Shown here: positions 24,917 through 37,120 of the stretch, piece after piece
How the letters are laid out: each line of letters opens with the position of its first letter
How positions within the stretch are numbered: the first letter of the stretch is position 1
Assembly (NCBI GenBank): GCA_964035545.1
Contig: OZ037771.1
Location: 9,493,408 to 9,557,407, forward strand
Source: Bugula neritina
Taxonomy: Eukaryota; Bryozoa; Gymnolaemata; Cheilostomatida; Bugulidae
DNA: 64,000 bases
Direction: 5' to 3'
Notes under the pieces: model-generated
What the model was told of the DNA's origin: nothing
Database searches by the model: none
Seen by the model: only the letters and a program-made list of their open reading frames with translations
Translations under genes and position numbers: made by a program

Positions 24917-25964
24917 GCAAAATATTTTTAAAATTATATATAAGTTGAAATTAAGGTTTTAATTATTGTTGTTTTATAGAGGTTCAGATGGATGAGTGGT
25001 AATATAAATATTTATTTAGTAAATGTTAAAATAAAAAATTTGATAAAATTTATACTAATTTGAATGGTAATGTAGAACCAAAGGTTGACTGATTAATGGT
25101 TGTTGTATTTCAACTATTATTATGGTATTTATCTATTATTATGGTATTTATCTATTATTATGGTATTTATCTATTATTAGTTACTTTAATATTGCTAAGA
25201 TTACAACTTTATTTGTTGCATATAAATAAACTTATATTAGAAGTCAATTTCAAAGTAGTTAAATACACTTTATTTTAACTGCTAAATGCATTTAACTAAT
25301 CGCAAATTGAAGTTTTTATTGATTGTATATTTTCTTTTGAAGATACACCAAACACATACACACACATATTTTCATATTGGCTTGATCAACTACCTGCCCG
25401 CTAGTTCAAATTAACTTGAGTCAGCTCATGTCATTGCCTAACTTGGCACAGATTTGAAATAGTTCTATTTGTGTTGCAACTTGATTTGTGTCTGGACAAC
25501 TATTGATTTCATTTGCTGTGACTAACCTATATTGATATTACAAAATATGAGCATACCTTTAGAAATCATCAAATTCTTACTTGGCTTGTAACCCGCTTTG
25601 CAAAAGGCAATGATGATTGCAAACTAACCCAAGATTTTGCAGGTTTTACTGACACTTATGCTCTACTCAAATGGACCTAAAGCACTGGGGTACGAGATTG
25701 TTTTAAATTTACAAGTATTTTGATTTTCATATGTGTCTGGCCAGTCTAAAGTATTTCAATGATTTTTATGTTTGTCTATTTGATAGTAGAGATGAGTAGA
25801 CTTTATATGAAATAACCTATGTTGTAGTATGTATTGCAATGTGAGAACTCTTTTGCCAAACAAAATGGGATGTTGAGCAAACACAACATCAATGAAATTT
25901 ATTCGATAAATTTGTTGTAGTTTTTCATGCCACATTTTTACAGCATATACTCGTTAATCTAGGT
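24917..25964. other. spacer with 19-bp repeat, upstream of PIG-P
   Basis: Three to four copies of a 19-bp unit (TATGGTATTTATCTATTAT) lie at about 25104-25178. The rest is unique AT-rich sequence and presumably includes the PIG-P promoter, of which I recognise no motif. Confidence 0.6.
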
Positions 25965-27221
25965 ATGCACAAGACAAGAGCAGGTCCCGGTCCAGAACCT
26001 AGCAGAGGAATCTATGGTTTTGTAGTGTATTTGGGTGGCATTTTATGTTTTGGTAATTATCTTATGTTATCTTAGCAGCGTAATAATATTATGTTTTATT
26101 AGCAATGACTATGTTTAAAAGTGGAGAACTCATATTTTAACTATTTCTATTCAGTGATGTCATTAGAAAGTTTGATTTTGCTTAAAAATAGTACACAATT
26201 TAGAGAGCTGAAATTTGCTGCCTTCAGTGAAGATGTTTTATTCTGTAGTTGTGTACGTTGTCTGGGCATATATCCCACCTCCTCTTCTTTATTCTCTTGG
26301 CCTCACCTATTGGCCTCAAAGGTAATGTAATCAATTACAATATCATCTATATTAAACTGTGTATGATAATTTACCTCAGCAAGAAAAGTACCATAATTTT
26401 GCTATAAATAAACTTACTGTACTTTCAGACAGCCATTTTACAAACTGCATCATGACAAATAATTTTTAAATATCATAACTTACATGCATTTGTGTTATCT
26501 AATGTAGGTACTGGACCATAGCAATACCCTTCTACCTTAGCTGTGCTGCTCTGGTCTCCTTCATTGTCTTGGCTGCCCTAAATTTTCTAACAGTAGTTCC
26601 TATAAATTCAATACACAGCATTCAAGGTCAGATATTACACACGCATACATTTACATGTCATATTTAACATTCTGTTTGGTCTTAAACTAAGATGAAGTTG
26701 TAGTCAAAATATTGGTGTTATTTTTGCCATTTTTCACTACTACAGATTCATAAGTTATTAGATGTTTTTCTATTAATTATGACCAGCTGGTTATATTAGC
26801 TACTTGTTATATTTAACTAATCACTAGTCAAGTGTTTGTTAGTATCATCTATGTTTTTGTGAAACGAGTAAAAAGGTTCATAGTATTTCTGTGATAGTTT
26901 GATTCAAAAGCAGCAATGCAAATTGTATTAAAATATCACAATATACCTATAAACTTTGTTCTCACAATTGAGTTTGGCATTCTAATTGGTGTTCCCTTTG
27001 CACATAGCACATAGCCAGTGACCATGTTTTGACGCCAGAAGTTTGCAGTCAAATTGTCTAATTTGATTCCTTTTTCATTACATTTTATAGATTCTGCTCC
27101 GATACAAGAACATATTATAGAGGACAACTCTGAACAATCAAATATACCAAAAATTAAAGATATACCAATTGATGTCTACTGTAAGAATGTGTATACTCTG
27201 GCATCATGTGACCACACATGA
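25965..27221 (+). CDS. PIGP: PIG-P, subunit of GPI-GlcNAc transferase
   Basis: Four exons, 25965-26052, 26249-26321, 26508-26626 and 27091-27221, join in phase (411 nt, 136 residues), the size expected of animal PIG-P. The protein has two membrane helices: IYGFVVYLGGILCF continuing to VVYVVWAYIP (about residues 16-39), and YWTIAIPFYLSCAALVSFI onward (about 55-82). Family signatures are the loop SLGLTYWPQRYW, the segment after helix two (PINSIHSIQD) and the C-terminal IPKIKDIPIDVY, which matches the conserved IPxxxDIxI motif. PIG-P is a small ER-membrane subunit of the enzyme that adds GlcNAc to phosphatidylinositol, the first step of GPI-anchor synthesis. The last residues are uncertain because TACT|GTAAGAA at 27178-27187 is a strong donor; splicing there would replace the final ~13 residues with an unseen exon. 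Confidence 0.9.
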
Positions 27222-28336
27222 GCTAATTATTGTAACCGTCTCCCACCTCTATCAACAGTAGCTAAAGTTTATCAACAAAGCTAAAATACTAAGCAGTTCA
27301 TCAGGGAATCACTATGGATTGTCTATGATAGTAAATAGCTTTGATTTTATGCAAGTTAGCAGATATACACTTTAGCTTAAGATTTTGAAGATAATTTTGC
27401 TTTGGAAAACAGCAACAGCCAATCATATTATCATGGCTGGAGTTAGGCACTCCAATGGTAGCATGTGGTAACCTTTTTATTTGTACACTCTACATCAATT
27501 TGTGTCAATAATGCTAGTAAGTTGTTAAGGCTACTAATTTATGATCACCTATTCGTGCCTTCACCTTTGTATAATTCTGAGTGGCAAAGTACTAACTACT
27601 TAGGTGTAACTGAATGTATTGTAAAAAGTTAAATCATTTTTATCATTTGCAGTCAGTAAAGTACCTATGCTCAAATATATCAACAAACTTGTTGCTGTGG
27701 TTAAGTTTTTGTTTAGTAATTTACCAGTAAAAATACAAAATTATAGGCATTACTCAAATTGCAAAATAAATCATATTTGCAACAATATTATTTATTCATT
27801 AAAAAATTGACATTGCATAATATACCAACTTATGTTAAAATTTTATCAAATTAAAAAAAATAAAAAAGTAGAAAAACTCAATATATTGGCATACAGCTGC
27901 ACACAACTCATACATACACAACTATGGTTTATAGACTCCAAGCAAATCACAGATTGTTTATAGAAAAAATATTAGTTAGCTTACACTATTGATGATGCAG
28001 TACAACATATTTAGCCTACACTATTGATGGTGAAAAATTGAAAAACAGCAAAGTTACTGTATGAAATACTAGGGCATAACAATATTCAATAAATGAAATT
28101 CAAAATATGAGTTTCAAAATATCCTAACCTTCCCACAAGCATTTGTTCGAGTACTAAATACTTGAAGCTGAAAAAGACATTCCTCATAATATCTAATCAA
28201 AATGGTTTAGAGGCAAATTCAATGTCTTCATGTAAATAGTACTTAGTCAGCCAGGGAAAATGAGCTATTTTTGTTTGGACTACACTATCCTGAACCAGAT
28301 TAACTAGCCTGAATTTCTGTTGCTTTTGCTGCCACA
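27222..28336. other. convergent intergenic region PIG-P / TRIM-like gene
   Basis: The 3' flanks of two convergent genes. A plus-strand AATAAA (inside GCAAAATAAATC near 27763) could serve PIG-P. A minus-strand AATAAA near 27790 could serve the TRIM-like gene. No other gene is visible. Confidence 0.5.
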
Positions 28337-31300
28337 TTATTCTTCATATTGAATGGTAAAACTCCTAAACTCCTTTTCTCCAAAGCCAGCCATATTCATT
28401 TCGTTTCCAGATATAGTTATCCCACCGTAAGTAGTATAGATACAGTCTTTTTTTAATTCAGTGTGCAAAATACCTGCAAAGCAATAAAATTCAAGTTGTA
28501 TGCCAGTACTGGAATGTAATTTATGCCATTCAGCTATGTTGATTAAAACAGGTTATTAAAATGTTTCTTCACATATACCATTTATTTATGCACAATAGGT
28601 ATTGTTTCCTAAAACATATAATATTGAAAACTGCTCACCATCCGAGAGTACGTATATCACTTTTTTTTGTTGGCTTTTGACAAAGATGAAACCAGAGTGG
28701 TCTACAGCTATGGCATCTGGCTCACAGAGATCCTCAACTACCTGACGTGAGATCATATCTGGAACCCCATCTGCACTGATACGATAATTAAATAGCTTTC
28801 CATTCTGATGGTCTGTTACCAGCAAATTTCCACATGGATGAAAGCATACACTTGTGGGAAACTGTGCCAGTTCGTAACTCTCTAGATCACCATTGAGCAA
28901 ATTGTATATAATGACTTTTTTATTTTTCTTATCTGCCAGTGCTAAAAATTTTTCTGATGATGCTAGTACAGCTGGGTGGTCGCCTTCAATACAAAAATCA
29001 AATAAAGTTACAGGGGAGCTACATTCACGCTTATTTTCCCTCTCAGAACGGCCATATGCCTGGCGAACTAGTGCCTTCACCTTTCCAATGGAAACTTGTT
29101 CTGAACCTAATCGAGGCTCAATTGCAAAATAAATCATTGCAGCATACGGTGCTACTGACACACAGGGGCTCTCTTTCAAAGTATGCTCGGAAACTGTAAC
29201 ATGTGGAACATGGCTGCTGTCAGCCCGGATATCGTAATACTTGAGGCCATTGTCTGTAGCAACCCACAGCGTTCCAGTCCCTTGAAAACTCACATCATAA
29301 CAACAGCTTTCAGTCTTGTGGGCCGAATTCAAATACTCAATAGATTTTGGAACTTGTCTCAATCCTCTAAATGTCCCACATGAGCCTGACATAAAAAGTT
29401 TATAATTTTTAACACAGACATGAAATTTATTTACCTTTCGAACAAAATGTATATTTCTCGAGTAAAGACACTTAAAAACCAACACATAAATTTTTCATTT
29501 ATTCCTTCAACCTGTTTTCTCAAACCTACTAGGTGAATGACAAACTGAAATCTACATAAGCATGACAAATACTCTGAACAATTAATACCTACGACCAGAA
29601 TCTAAGTGACCATTTTGATTAAATTCACTAAAATTATATAATGCCTAAGCTGTCAATGGCGCCAAATTGCCATTTTTATGCTTACCTGTAAAATTGTGGA
29701 CAAAAACTAAAGGTTGTTTCCATGTACAGGATGGTACCGGTAACGCTGATGCAGCCGACATTCTGTCTATTAGCTGCTGACAATTGGTAAACTTGACCAG
29801 CATTTGCTCTCTGATAAGCTTCTCAGCCTCAGACTTGAGAGTCTCTAAGTTCTCAACTTTCTCCTCAACCTCTTCACGATACTCAGCACACATCCTATTA
29901 CCGTGTTCATAGTGAGATTTAATCTGCTGCCCCATGTGAACAATATTTTTTCTCACATATGAATTCTATAAAAGTTAAAGCAAAGTTAGTTACATGTTAC
30001 TAGCCTCTACAAAATGTGAAGTTGTTTTCAAATTAAAATATTATAAATAAAATGAACACATGAGAAATTTCTCAACAAATAAAGCTGATATCTATTAGGT
30101 ATTAAACTTTTTAGTTTATGCAAAAAATACTGGGTAGCTGTTTTTGAGCAAAAGTCTGACTTTTAATTGTAATTTTTTACACAAAATAAAACTATCCAAC
30201 ACTACACACTGCACTGCATGCACACATAAGCAATAAATGGATCCGTGTGCTATAATATATATTAGGAGATTGAGTTATTAGCATATTATTATAGCAATAT
30301 AAAACCTATATAATAACACACTAATTATTTCTTTGTTTATAACGACCGACTGTCCTCCAAAAATTAGGCATAATCCAATTTTTCACACATAACTTCATAT
30401 TGAAAATATTGGATTTTTCTTCAACATTTGTTACCTACACTATTGTGCTTTAAAAGCGGTCAGTCAATTATTATGTAAAACATTCGGGTGTGACTAAAAT
30501 GGGTGTCACGGACCGCGACACCGGGTGGCCACCCATTTTAGTCACACCCAAAACATTCACATAATACCTGAATACCTGAATTTCTTCTTCTTTCCTTTTA
30601 TCATCACATAACTTCTCATATAGATTCTTCACTTCACATCTATATCTTTCCTTCTTTGTCTCATATTCATCTACTTTCACTGTAGCCTGTCGTAATTTTT
30701 CATTTAGCAGCCTATCAATCTTCCTACTGACTTCTTTCTGTGGTTTCCAGTCATGCTCTTGACTGTCAACTTTCAGGTGTCAAAATCAGAGAGAAAATTC
30801 AATTATAACACCTATTATAGATGTCAACATTAAAAAGGTTGCACAAGGTGATTTTACAACCATTATATTTCAGGCTTACATTAGCATTTAGTAACTTACT
30901 TATGCAACACTGTAGCAGTACCACTTGGTTAAAATTTATTAAGGGAGGTTTCAATTTACATGTATATGTACATACATGTAACTAGCAGGCATGTGCCCTA
31001 AGATAGTGCTAACTATTGTATACAGTGGAACTTGACCAAAGAGTTAAAAGGTCAACAGCTATAAAGTAGTGACAGCCAGCACAAAAAATGATTAATGGGA
31101 CTTATATGATAGCTGCCACGGCAGCATTGCTCAATAACCAAAACCGTGAAAACGCTTTCAAATTCTTTTTTTTAGATATTTGCCATAAAAAAATTTTTTG
31201 AAAAAAATAAGTTTGAACTGTTAATATGTCTGCTTATGCAAAAATATCCATCTCCTAAATAAACAATTCTATAGCATAATTAGAATTTCAAGTAGCAGAC

Positions 31301-33727
31301 AAACTTAAAATTTTTAATGAGCTTGCTCTTTATAAAAACATTTAACCTATTCATTTTGAGAGGACATAACTCTTAGTTGTAAAGGGAAAGATTGGGAAAG
31401 GGTCTATTGAATCTATTTTGCTGGTGGAAAGCTGGTCAGCTTCAGGAAGTCTCTGATGCTCTGAAGATTGAGAGTGTGTGCAAATAAATTATTGAACATG
31501 AGTATATAATACCAAAGAAAGGGAGCAGCCGTGGTCTAGGGGTTAGAGCGTTTGCCTAGTAAGCACAAAGTCATGGGTTCGAACCCCGAAAAAGGCCATT
31601 GGTGATGTTAGGAAGAGTATCCAGTCATAATTGCTTCTGTGGCCTATCTGAATAAGTCCTTAGTTATGCTTGAAAAAAATTTTCCATCAGAGGTTCTCAC
31701 TGGGGTAACGACTATAAACTTGCTTGAGCTCTTATATAGAAAAAATTTCAACTTTCTCTGATGCTGATTTTTTTGCATTCAAAATCAAAAATAAATGGTC
31801 AATAGCATAAAGTCCTCATATTGTTAACTTTTTGATTATAAAATATTATTTAGCAAATTTTTAATCCTACTATAGATTAAAATTGATTAGATTTTATTAA
31901 ACAAATTTAGGAAAATTAAATAATTAAAAAAAATCTAGAGATTTTAGCAAACAAATAGTGAAACTTGGTTTAATGTTTAGATTTTGTTCTGTTCTCAGTC
32001 TTTTATACGCATATATACACATATACAATACCTGAACACACAGATTCCCCAGCTTTCAGTTCACACACAGAGCAAGAAGATCTATAGCATTTTTGACAAA
32101 CATGATCAGTGTGACGTCTATCATTCCTACAGGTGGACAGGAGTTGGGGCCGCTTAGGATCGTTTCGGTATTTTTCCCAAGACAATACTGAATGGGAAGG
32201 ACTAAGCGCATCATGACTCTGCAATGTTAATAGCAACTACAAGACTACAAGTCCACTGTAAAAACACACACACGCAATGCATTTTCACAAAATACAACTT
32301 AACGGTTACACAATTTGACTTTGGGAGGCTGTTATAACTTCATTCAGCTTTCATGAATATCAATTGATAAAAATTCAACTATAGGCCAGCAAGAAATAGG
32401 TCAGCAAAAATAGGTCAGCAATTGGCCAAATAAAACTATGAATTTGGTAAAACTGTACTAAAATATTATAATTGCATGGTGCCTAAATAATTAAACTTGT
32501 TTTATTCTGCTAGAATATTAAGCTACAGTATCAAATGCCTATTATCCTTTTAAACTCAACTCTCCAAAAACATAAGTAACGCATTTATGAATAATTTTGT
32601 TAGCTAGGGATGATGACTTATGGCAAGATGCCTATGAACCGACAAATCTAAATATAGCCAAATTAATATAAATTTGTAATTATGAATGAAAATGAGAAAA
32701 ACAATATAAAATCTCTCAGCAAACACTATTTAATGAAAAAAATACCTTTATTGGATGCTTTCAAAAAAAGAGTTTAGTAACTTTTAACATAATTATTTCT
32801 TTAAAATAATTTCAGATGATATCAAAGTATGTCAAAAATGAGTGATACTCCTTTTAATTTGTCATATGAAAAGATGGCACTTCTTACCTTCAGATGAATG
32901 TTACAGTAACTGAGGGCACACTTTACACAAAATTTAGCTGCTACAGAGCCACATTTCTCTGCATCACATGGGAAATTATCTGTGGTTGCAAGCTCAAAGG
33001 GAGTATCATCGGAATAATCATCTTTTGATTGGCTACTGACAACCTCCCGATTCATAGCTTCAAAATTAGTTATGGCTTGCGGTTCGCTGCTAAAAGAATT
33101 AGGCATAGATTTTAAATGGCTTTAGTTTCTAAAATAATAATATTTTATATTGACTATAAACAAACTCCAAGTCTGCAATTTACAGAACAGTCAAACTGTT
33201 GTCTGGTCTTATCAATTTCACCAAGCCTTATCAAGCTTACATCTTCCAACTTAATGCACATGTATGAGTATTAAAGATCGAGAAATGGGAGACTGACCTA
33301 CATTAAAATTCAATAAGGTTAAGAAGTTCAGCTTCCACTTCTCATTTCATGTCCAGCCAAAACACACACCTATGCACACACACATACATATATACACATA
33401 CATATACACACATACTTGCCTGCGCAGACACACACACAGTTATAGACACTATAGGAATAATTATTACTATATTTACCAGCATGCTTTGCAGCGTTTGCTT
33501 CCATCAGCCCTAATTTTCTCATTTAAGCATGGTTCACACCAATAAACTGGAACCGTTAGGCATTTACATGAATAAAAAGTTTCGATTGAAGCTGGTAGTT
33601 GTTTAGCATTGCCATCTGCAGTATGGTTATTATCTTTATCTGTACCGTTAGTTTGACAGCTAAAAGAGAGAAGAGTCAAGCAAGAAGAGCATCTTAATTG
33701 TGATGGCGACATTTCTTTTTTCTCCAT
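28337..33727 (-). CDS. TRIM-like protein: zinc fingers, coiled coil, beta-propeller
   Basis: Seven exons (33727-33477, 33089-32888, 32218-32032, 30769-30576, 29965-29686, 29385-28639, 28473-28337) sum to 1998 nt with every phase matching and a TAA at 28337-28339, giving 665 residues. Residues 13-84 form a Cys-rich module (C13, C16, C54, C56, C64, C67, C80, C83) that could be an atypical RING, with no His at the usual place. A B-box-like finger follows (C125, C130, C138, C141, C146, H149, H160), then a second (C181, H187, C192, C195, C200, C203). Residues 214-350 are charged coiled coil. Residues 372-650 have beta-propeller strands (TLWVATDNGLKYYD, PTSVCFHPCGNLLVTDHQNG, PDAIAVDHSGFIFVK), like the C-termini of TRIM45/56-type or NHL proteins. 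Ubiquitin ligase or scaffold roles are inferences. The start could instead be upstream, since the frame stays open to about 33800. Confidence 0.88.
30486..30549. other. perfect 20-bp inverted repeat, 24-nt loop
   Basis: Arms GGGTGTGACTAAAATGGGTG (30486-30505) and its exact complement (30530-30549) flank a GC-rich loop (TCACGGACCGCGAC...). It sits in intron 4 of the TRIM-like gene, only 27 bp past the donor at 30576. Perfect arms imply a recent foldback insertion or a selected structure. Confidence 0.9.
31524..31720 (+). mobile_element. tRNA-derived SINE candidate
   Basis: The head has an A-box-like TGGTCTAGGGGTTAGAGC and a perfect B box, GGTTCGAACCC (31576-31586), at tRNA-like spacing, then a non-tRNA body with GGAAGAGTATCCAGTC, resembling the GGAAGGGCATCC block common at SINE and LINE 3' regions. 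The acceptor stem does not close, so it is not a functional tRNA gene. It lies in intron 3 of the TRIM-like gene, antisense to it. Confidence 0.7.
33370..33450. repeat. CA/TA-rich microsatellite in intron 1 of TRIM-like gene
   Basis: ACACACAC and ATACATATAC runs just downstream (gene sense) of the first exon donor at 33476. Confidence 0.8.
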
Positions 33728-33790
33728 CGTGTGAAGATTAATGGATGGTTTACAGTTCAAAGCTTCTTTGTTTGATCCCTCCGCCAACAC

Positions 33791-34790
33791 ATAGTAGTAT
33801 GAGATTGACCGGTGCGTTACTTTTGTCTGTTAGAGTTTTTGTAATGCTCACAGTAATAATAACCGCATGTGAGGCAGCTACGGTTCCTATAAAAGCAAGC
33901 CAAAAGAAACTGCAGATATTTTTATTACAGCTAGTGAATTGTAAACTATAATTTTTGTAATATTACATTATTTGAAAGAGAAGTATCATTAGCAATAGCT
34001 TAAATATTGTAATAAATTTGTGCTGAAGGTGAAGATGCAGATTAAAAAATTAGGTGGGTTCACAGAAGCTGATCAACTCCCTTTGAACATACACACTTTT
34101 TGTATAAGAGAGAGGATAATGTAGAGAGTAAATAAATTAATTGTGGGCCTGACTTTTACCGGCGTCAAGGCGCAACACATTAAAGAACGATGAAAACTAG
34201 TACAATTATAGTAGCGTACATAATTGAAAGAGTAGTATATTTGCCAAAAGGCTCTAGCCGAACTCACTTGGGCTTCTAAACTGGCGGACTCAGACGTCTG
34301 AATTGGGGAATCGATCACGCCACACCTATTATATAATCTCTTACTTATTAAATGCAAGGAGACAAGAAGAGTCGAAACATGCCCAAGCAAGGTGCATGAT
34401 AACATGAGCTACCTACGGGCAGGATACAATATGATACGCAAGGGTTACAACAAAAATTTATCACAATATTTATCATCTGTATTACCATCAATATAAGATT
34501 TACTTTTGCTATACCTAATAAGATTGTGTACATTGCTGTAAACGTGTGGGTTGCTTCATAAAGAGGGTGCTGATTAAACATGTACACTTAGTATGACTCT
34601 GAAAAAATGAGGTATATCGTAGATGTCAAATGATTTATTATATGACTGCTGATAAAATGGCTCAGGCATAGCCTTTCACAAGTAAAGATAGTTAATAGCT
34701 ACTGAATATTGCCAAGTGGTATGCAGTGATCCTTCATCAATACTGGTTAACATTAGAAGAGCGCCTTCCTTTTATATACTAAAATATACC
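33791..34790. other. upstream flank of TRIM-like gene
   Basis: AT-rich sequence up to the start of element E2. Several 60-110 codon ORFs lack domains. No promoter motif can be asserted. Confidence 0.5.
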
Positions 34791-34796
34791 AGATAC

Positions 34797-35640
34797 GAGG
34801 GCATGGAGCAAGTCTTCAGTGGGCTGCACTGGAAGACTATGCTCATATACCTGGACGTCATCGTTATCTCTCCAGACTTTGTCACTCATGTCAGTCGTCT
34901 GTGGGAGGTCTTTGACCGTCTTCGGGCAGCCAGACTGAAGTTGAAGCCCTCCAAATGTACACTCTTGCAGCCTGAGGTCAAGTACCTGGGCCATGTGGTT
35001 GGCCGAGGCGGCGTCGCTACCAACCCAGAGAAGGTACAGGCCGTGGAAGAGTGGACTGCTCCTCGAGACCTCACTGAGTTACGAGCATTTCCTGGGCCTG
35101 GTAGGGTACTATAAGCAGTACATAGCCGGGTTTGCAGGGATAGCTCAGCCTTTGAATCGGCTAACTGTCAAGGGAGTCCGGTAGCAGTGTACACAGGAGG
35201 AGCAGCAGGCATTCGACCACCTCAAGAATCAGCTAATAGAGGCACCTATCCTGGCGTACCCTGACCTGGCCAAAGAGTACATTCTGGATACTAACGCCAG
35301 CGAGCACAGCATGGGAGCTGTCTTGTCCCAAGTCCATGGTAGAACAGAGGTGGTAGTGGCTTACTACAGTAAGACTCTCTTGATCGCTGAGAAGGACTAC
35401 TGCACCACTAGGAAGAAGTTTCTGGCAGTAGTCAAGGCGGTCAAGCAATTCCAGCTATATCTGTATGGGTGAACGCTCAGATTACAAACAGACCATGCTT
35501 CACTGATATGGCTGTGCAAATGTGCTGAGCCTTCGAGTCAGGTGGCTTATTGACTGTAGATTTTTGCCAAGTTCTCCTACAGGATAGAGCATCATGCTTA
35601 GAAGCACACCGACAGCATGAGCCGACAGCCAGAGGTGGAC
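34797..35640 (+). pseudogene. E2 reverse transcriptase / RNase H relic
   Basis: Open from about 34716 to 35114, with a frameshift in the conserved LRAFLGLVGYY block (reads FPGPGRVL), then RNase H with several in-frame stops. The KAVKQFQLYLYG helix ends in a TGA at about 35470. Domains would have copied and degraded element RNA; not functional. Confidence 0.8.
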
Positions 35641-35999
35641 TGTAAGCAGTGCCTGCAAATCGAGAAGCGGAATGTCAAGGAACAGTTAGGAAAGGACGAC
35701 GTCCATAGTTAGGAGCACAGCCATCTTCGGTTCGAAACCTAATCAGACACTGTCAATGTCCTCCGAGCCAACCTCACTCTGTATCGAAACATTAAAGAGT
35801 TGTGCCGACTCCAAGAGATGCTACCAGGGGCAGTAGCTGACATCTTCCGGGGCCAAGGAGAGCCACCAACCTACTGAGGAACAGCAGCGGCAGGGGAACG
35901 TCGACTACCGACATTTCTGTTGCCGCTGGAATTCCCTCAACATCAGTAAAGATGGCCTACTCACCATATAGATGGAAGCAGACAACAGTCCCAAGAGAG

Positions 36000-37120
36000 G
36001 AACGGGTTGTATGTCCACGTGATCTTCGACGGAAACTGATCTGGGACACCCATAAACAGGCCAATGCCAGGGCCAATCGGGTCATTAAGTGTTTACAGCT
36101 GCGGTGGTAATGGCCCGGACTAACTCAGGATATGCGACTGCGGATACAGCAGTGCGAGGTCTGCCAGGCTGGCAAGAATGACCGCCCCACGAAAGCCACA
36201 GGTCGATGCCGGCTGTACGCTGGTCGGCCGTGGCAAGTAGTGGCAGTGGACCTAGTCAGACCTATGCTGTTATCCGCTAGAGGAAACACCTGGATACTGG
36301 CGCTCAAGGACCACTTCACTTAGTGGGCGGACGCCCTGGCTATCCCAGATGCGTCAGCCCCTACAGTGGCCCGGTGTCTGGACCAAAGTGTGTTCTGCTA
36401 CTTCGAACTATCCTAACAGTTCCACGCTGATCAGGGTGCCCAGTTTCGGTTCCAATTAATGGGAGACCTCTGCCAGATATGGGCGGGGCGGGGGTGAATC
36501 AGAGTCGGACTACTCCATATAACCCGCAAGGTAACGGAGTTGTGGAATAGAACAATCGGATGTAGCGTGATGCCCTCAGGAGCCTACTTTTAGATCGAAG
36601 TCAGGAAGAATAGGGCGTGGTGCTGCCTCAAATCATGCGGGCCTACCGCAGCATACCACACTCCAGCACAGAGGAGACCCCAAACTTTTTGATGCTCGGC
36701 CGTAAAACCCGGGTTCCGGAACACCTAACCTACCATGTTCCAGCACCCGAGTACCCAGTACATTAGCACGTGAGAAAGCTAATAGAAACAATAGATGAGG
36801 CTCACGATGCTCTGCGAGAAAAGCAATAGAAGGTGAGAATGGAGGACTCGGAGGAGACTGGGTATGAATGGTTAGCTACTGTAGGCGTCGCGAACAGTCG
36901 GCTAAACTTCAGCCCAAGTTCGTGGGACCCTACTGTGTCATAGAAGTTTTGCCCAACCACACGTAACTTGTGGAGCGCTCAGGACAAATCTCAGTCCAGA
37001 ACGAGCAGCGGCTAAAACCCTACGATGGCGGTCCAGACGCTGCAGGGCAGGCACTTCTATTACTAGAGCCGGCCTGCCAGCCCATCTCCAGAAGACCAGT
37101 GGCTCGACCTAAAGAGTGAG
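36000..37120 (+). pseudogene. E2 integrase relic
   Basis: Zinc-binding and catalytic core blocks are spread over frames with stops (TAG after HFT near 36320, TAG after VVE near 36546). The C-terminal domain retains AKLQPKFVGPYCVIE-like sequence near 36900. Confidence 0.78.

Noticed and set aside
31524-31594. Functional tRNA gene
   Set aside because: A and B boxes are present, but the acceptor and anticodon stems do not pair properly. Better explained as a SINE head.
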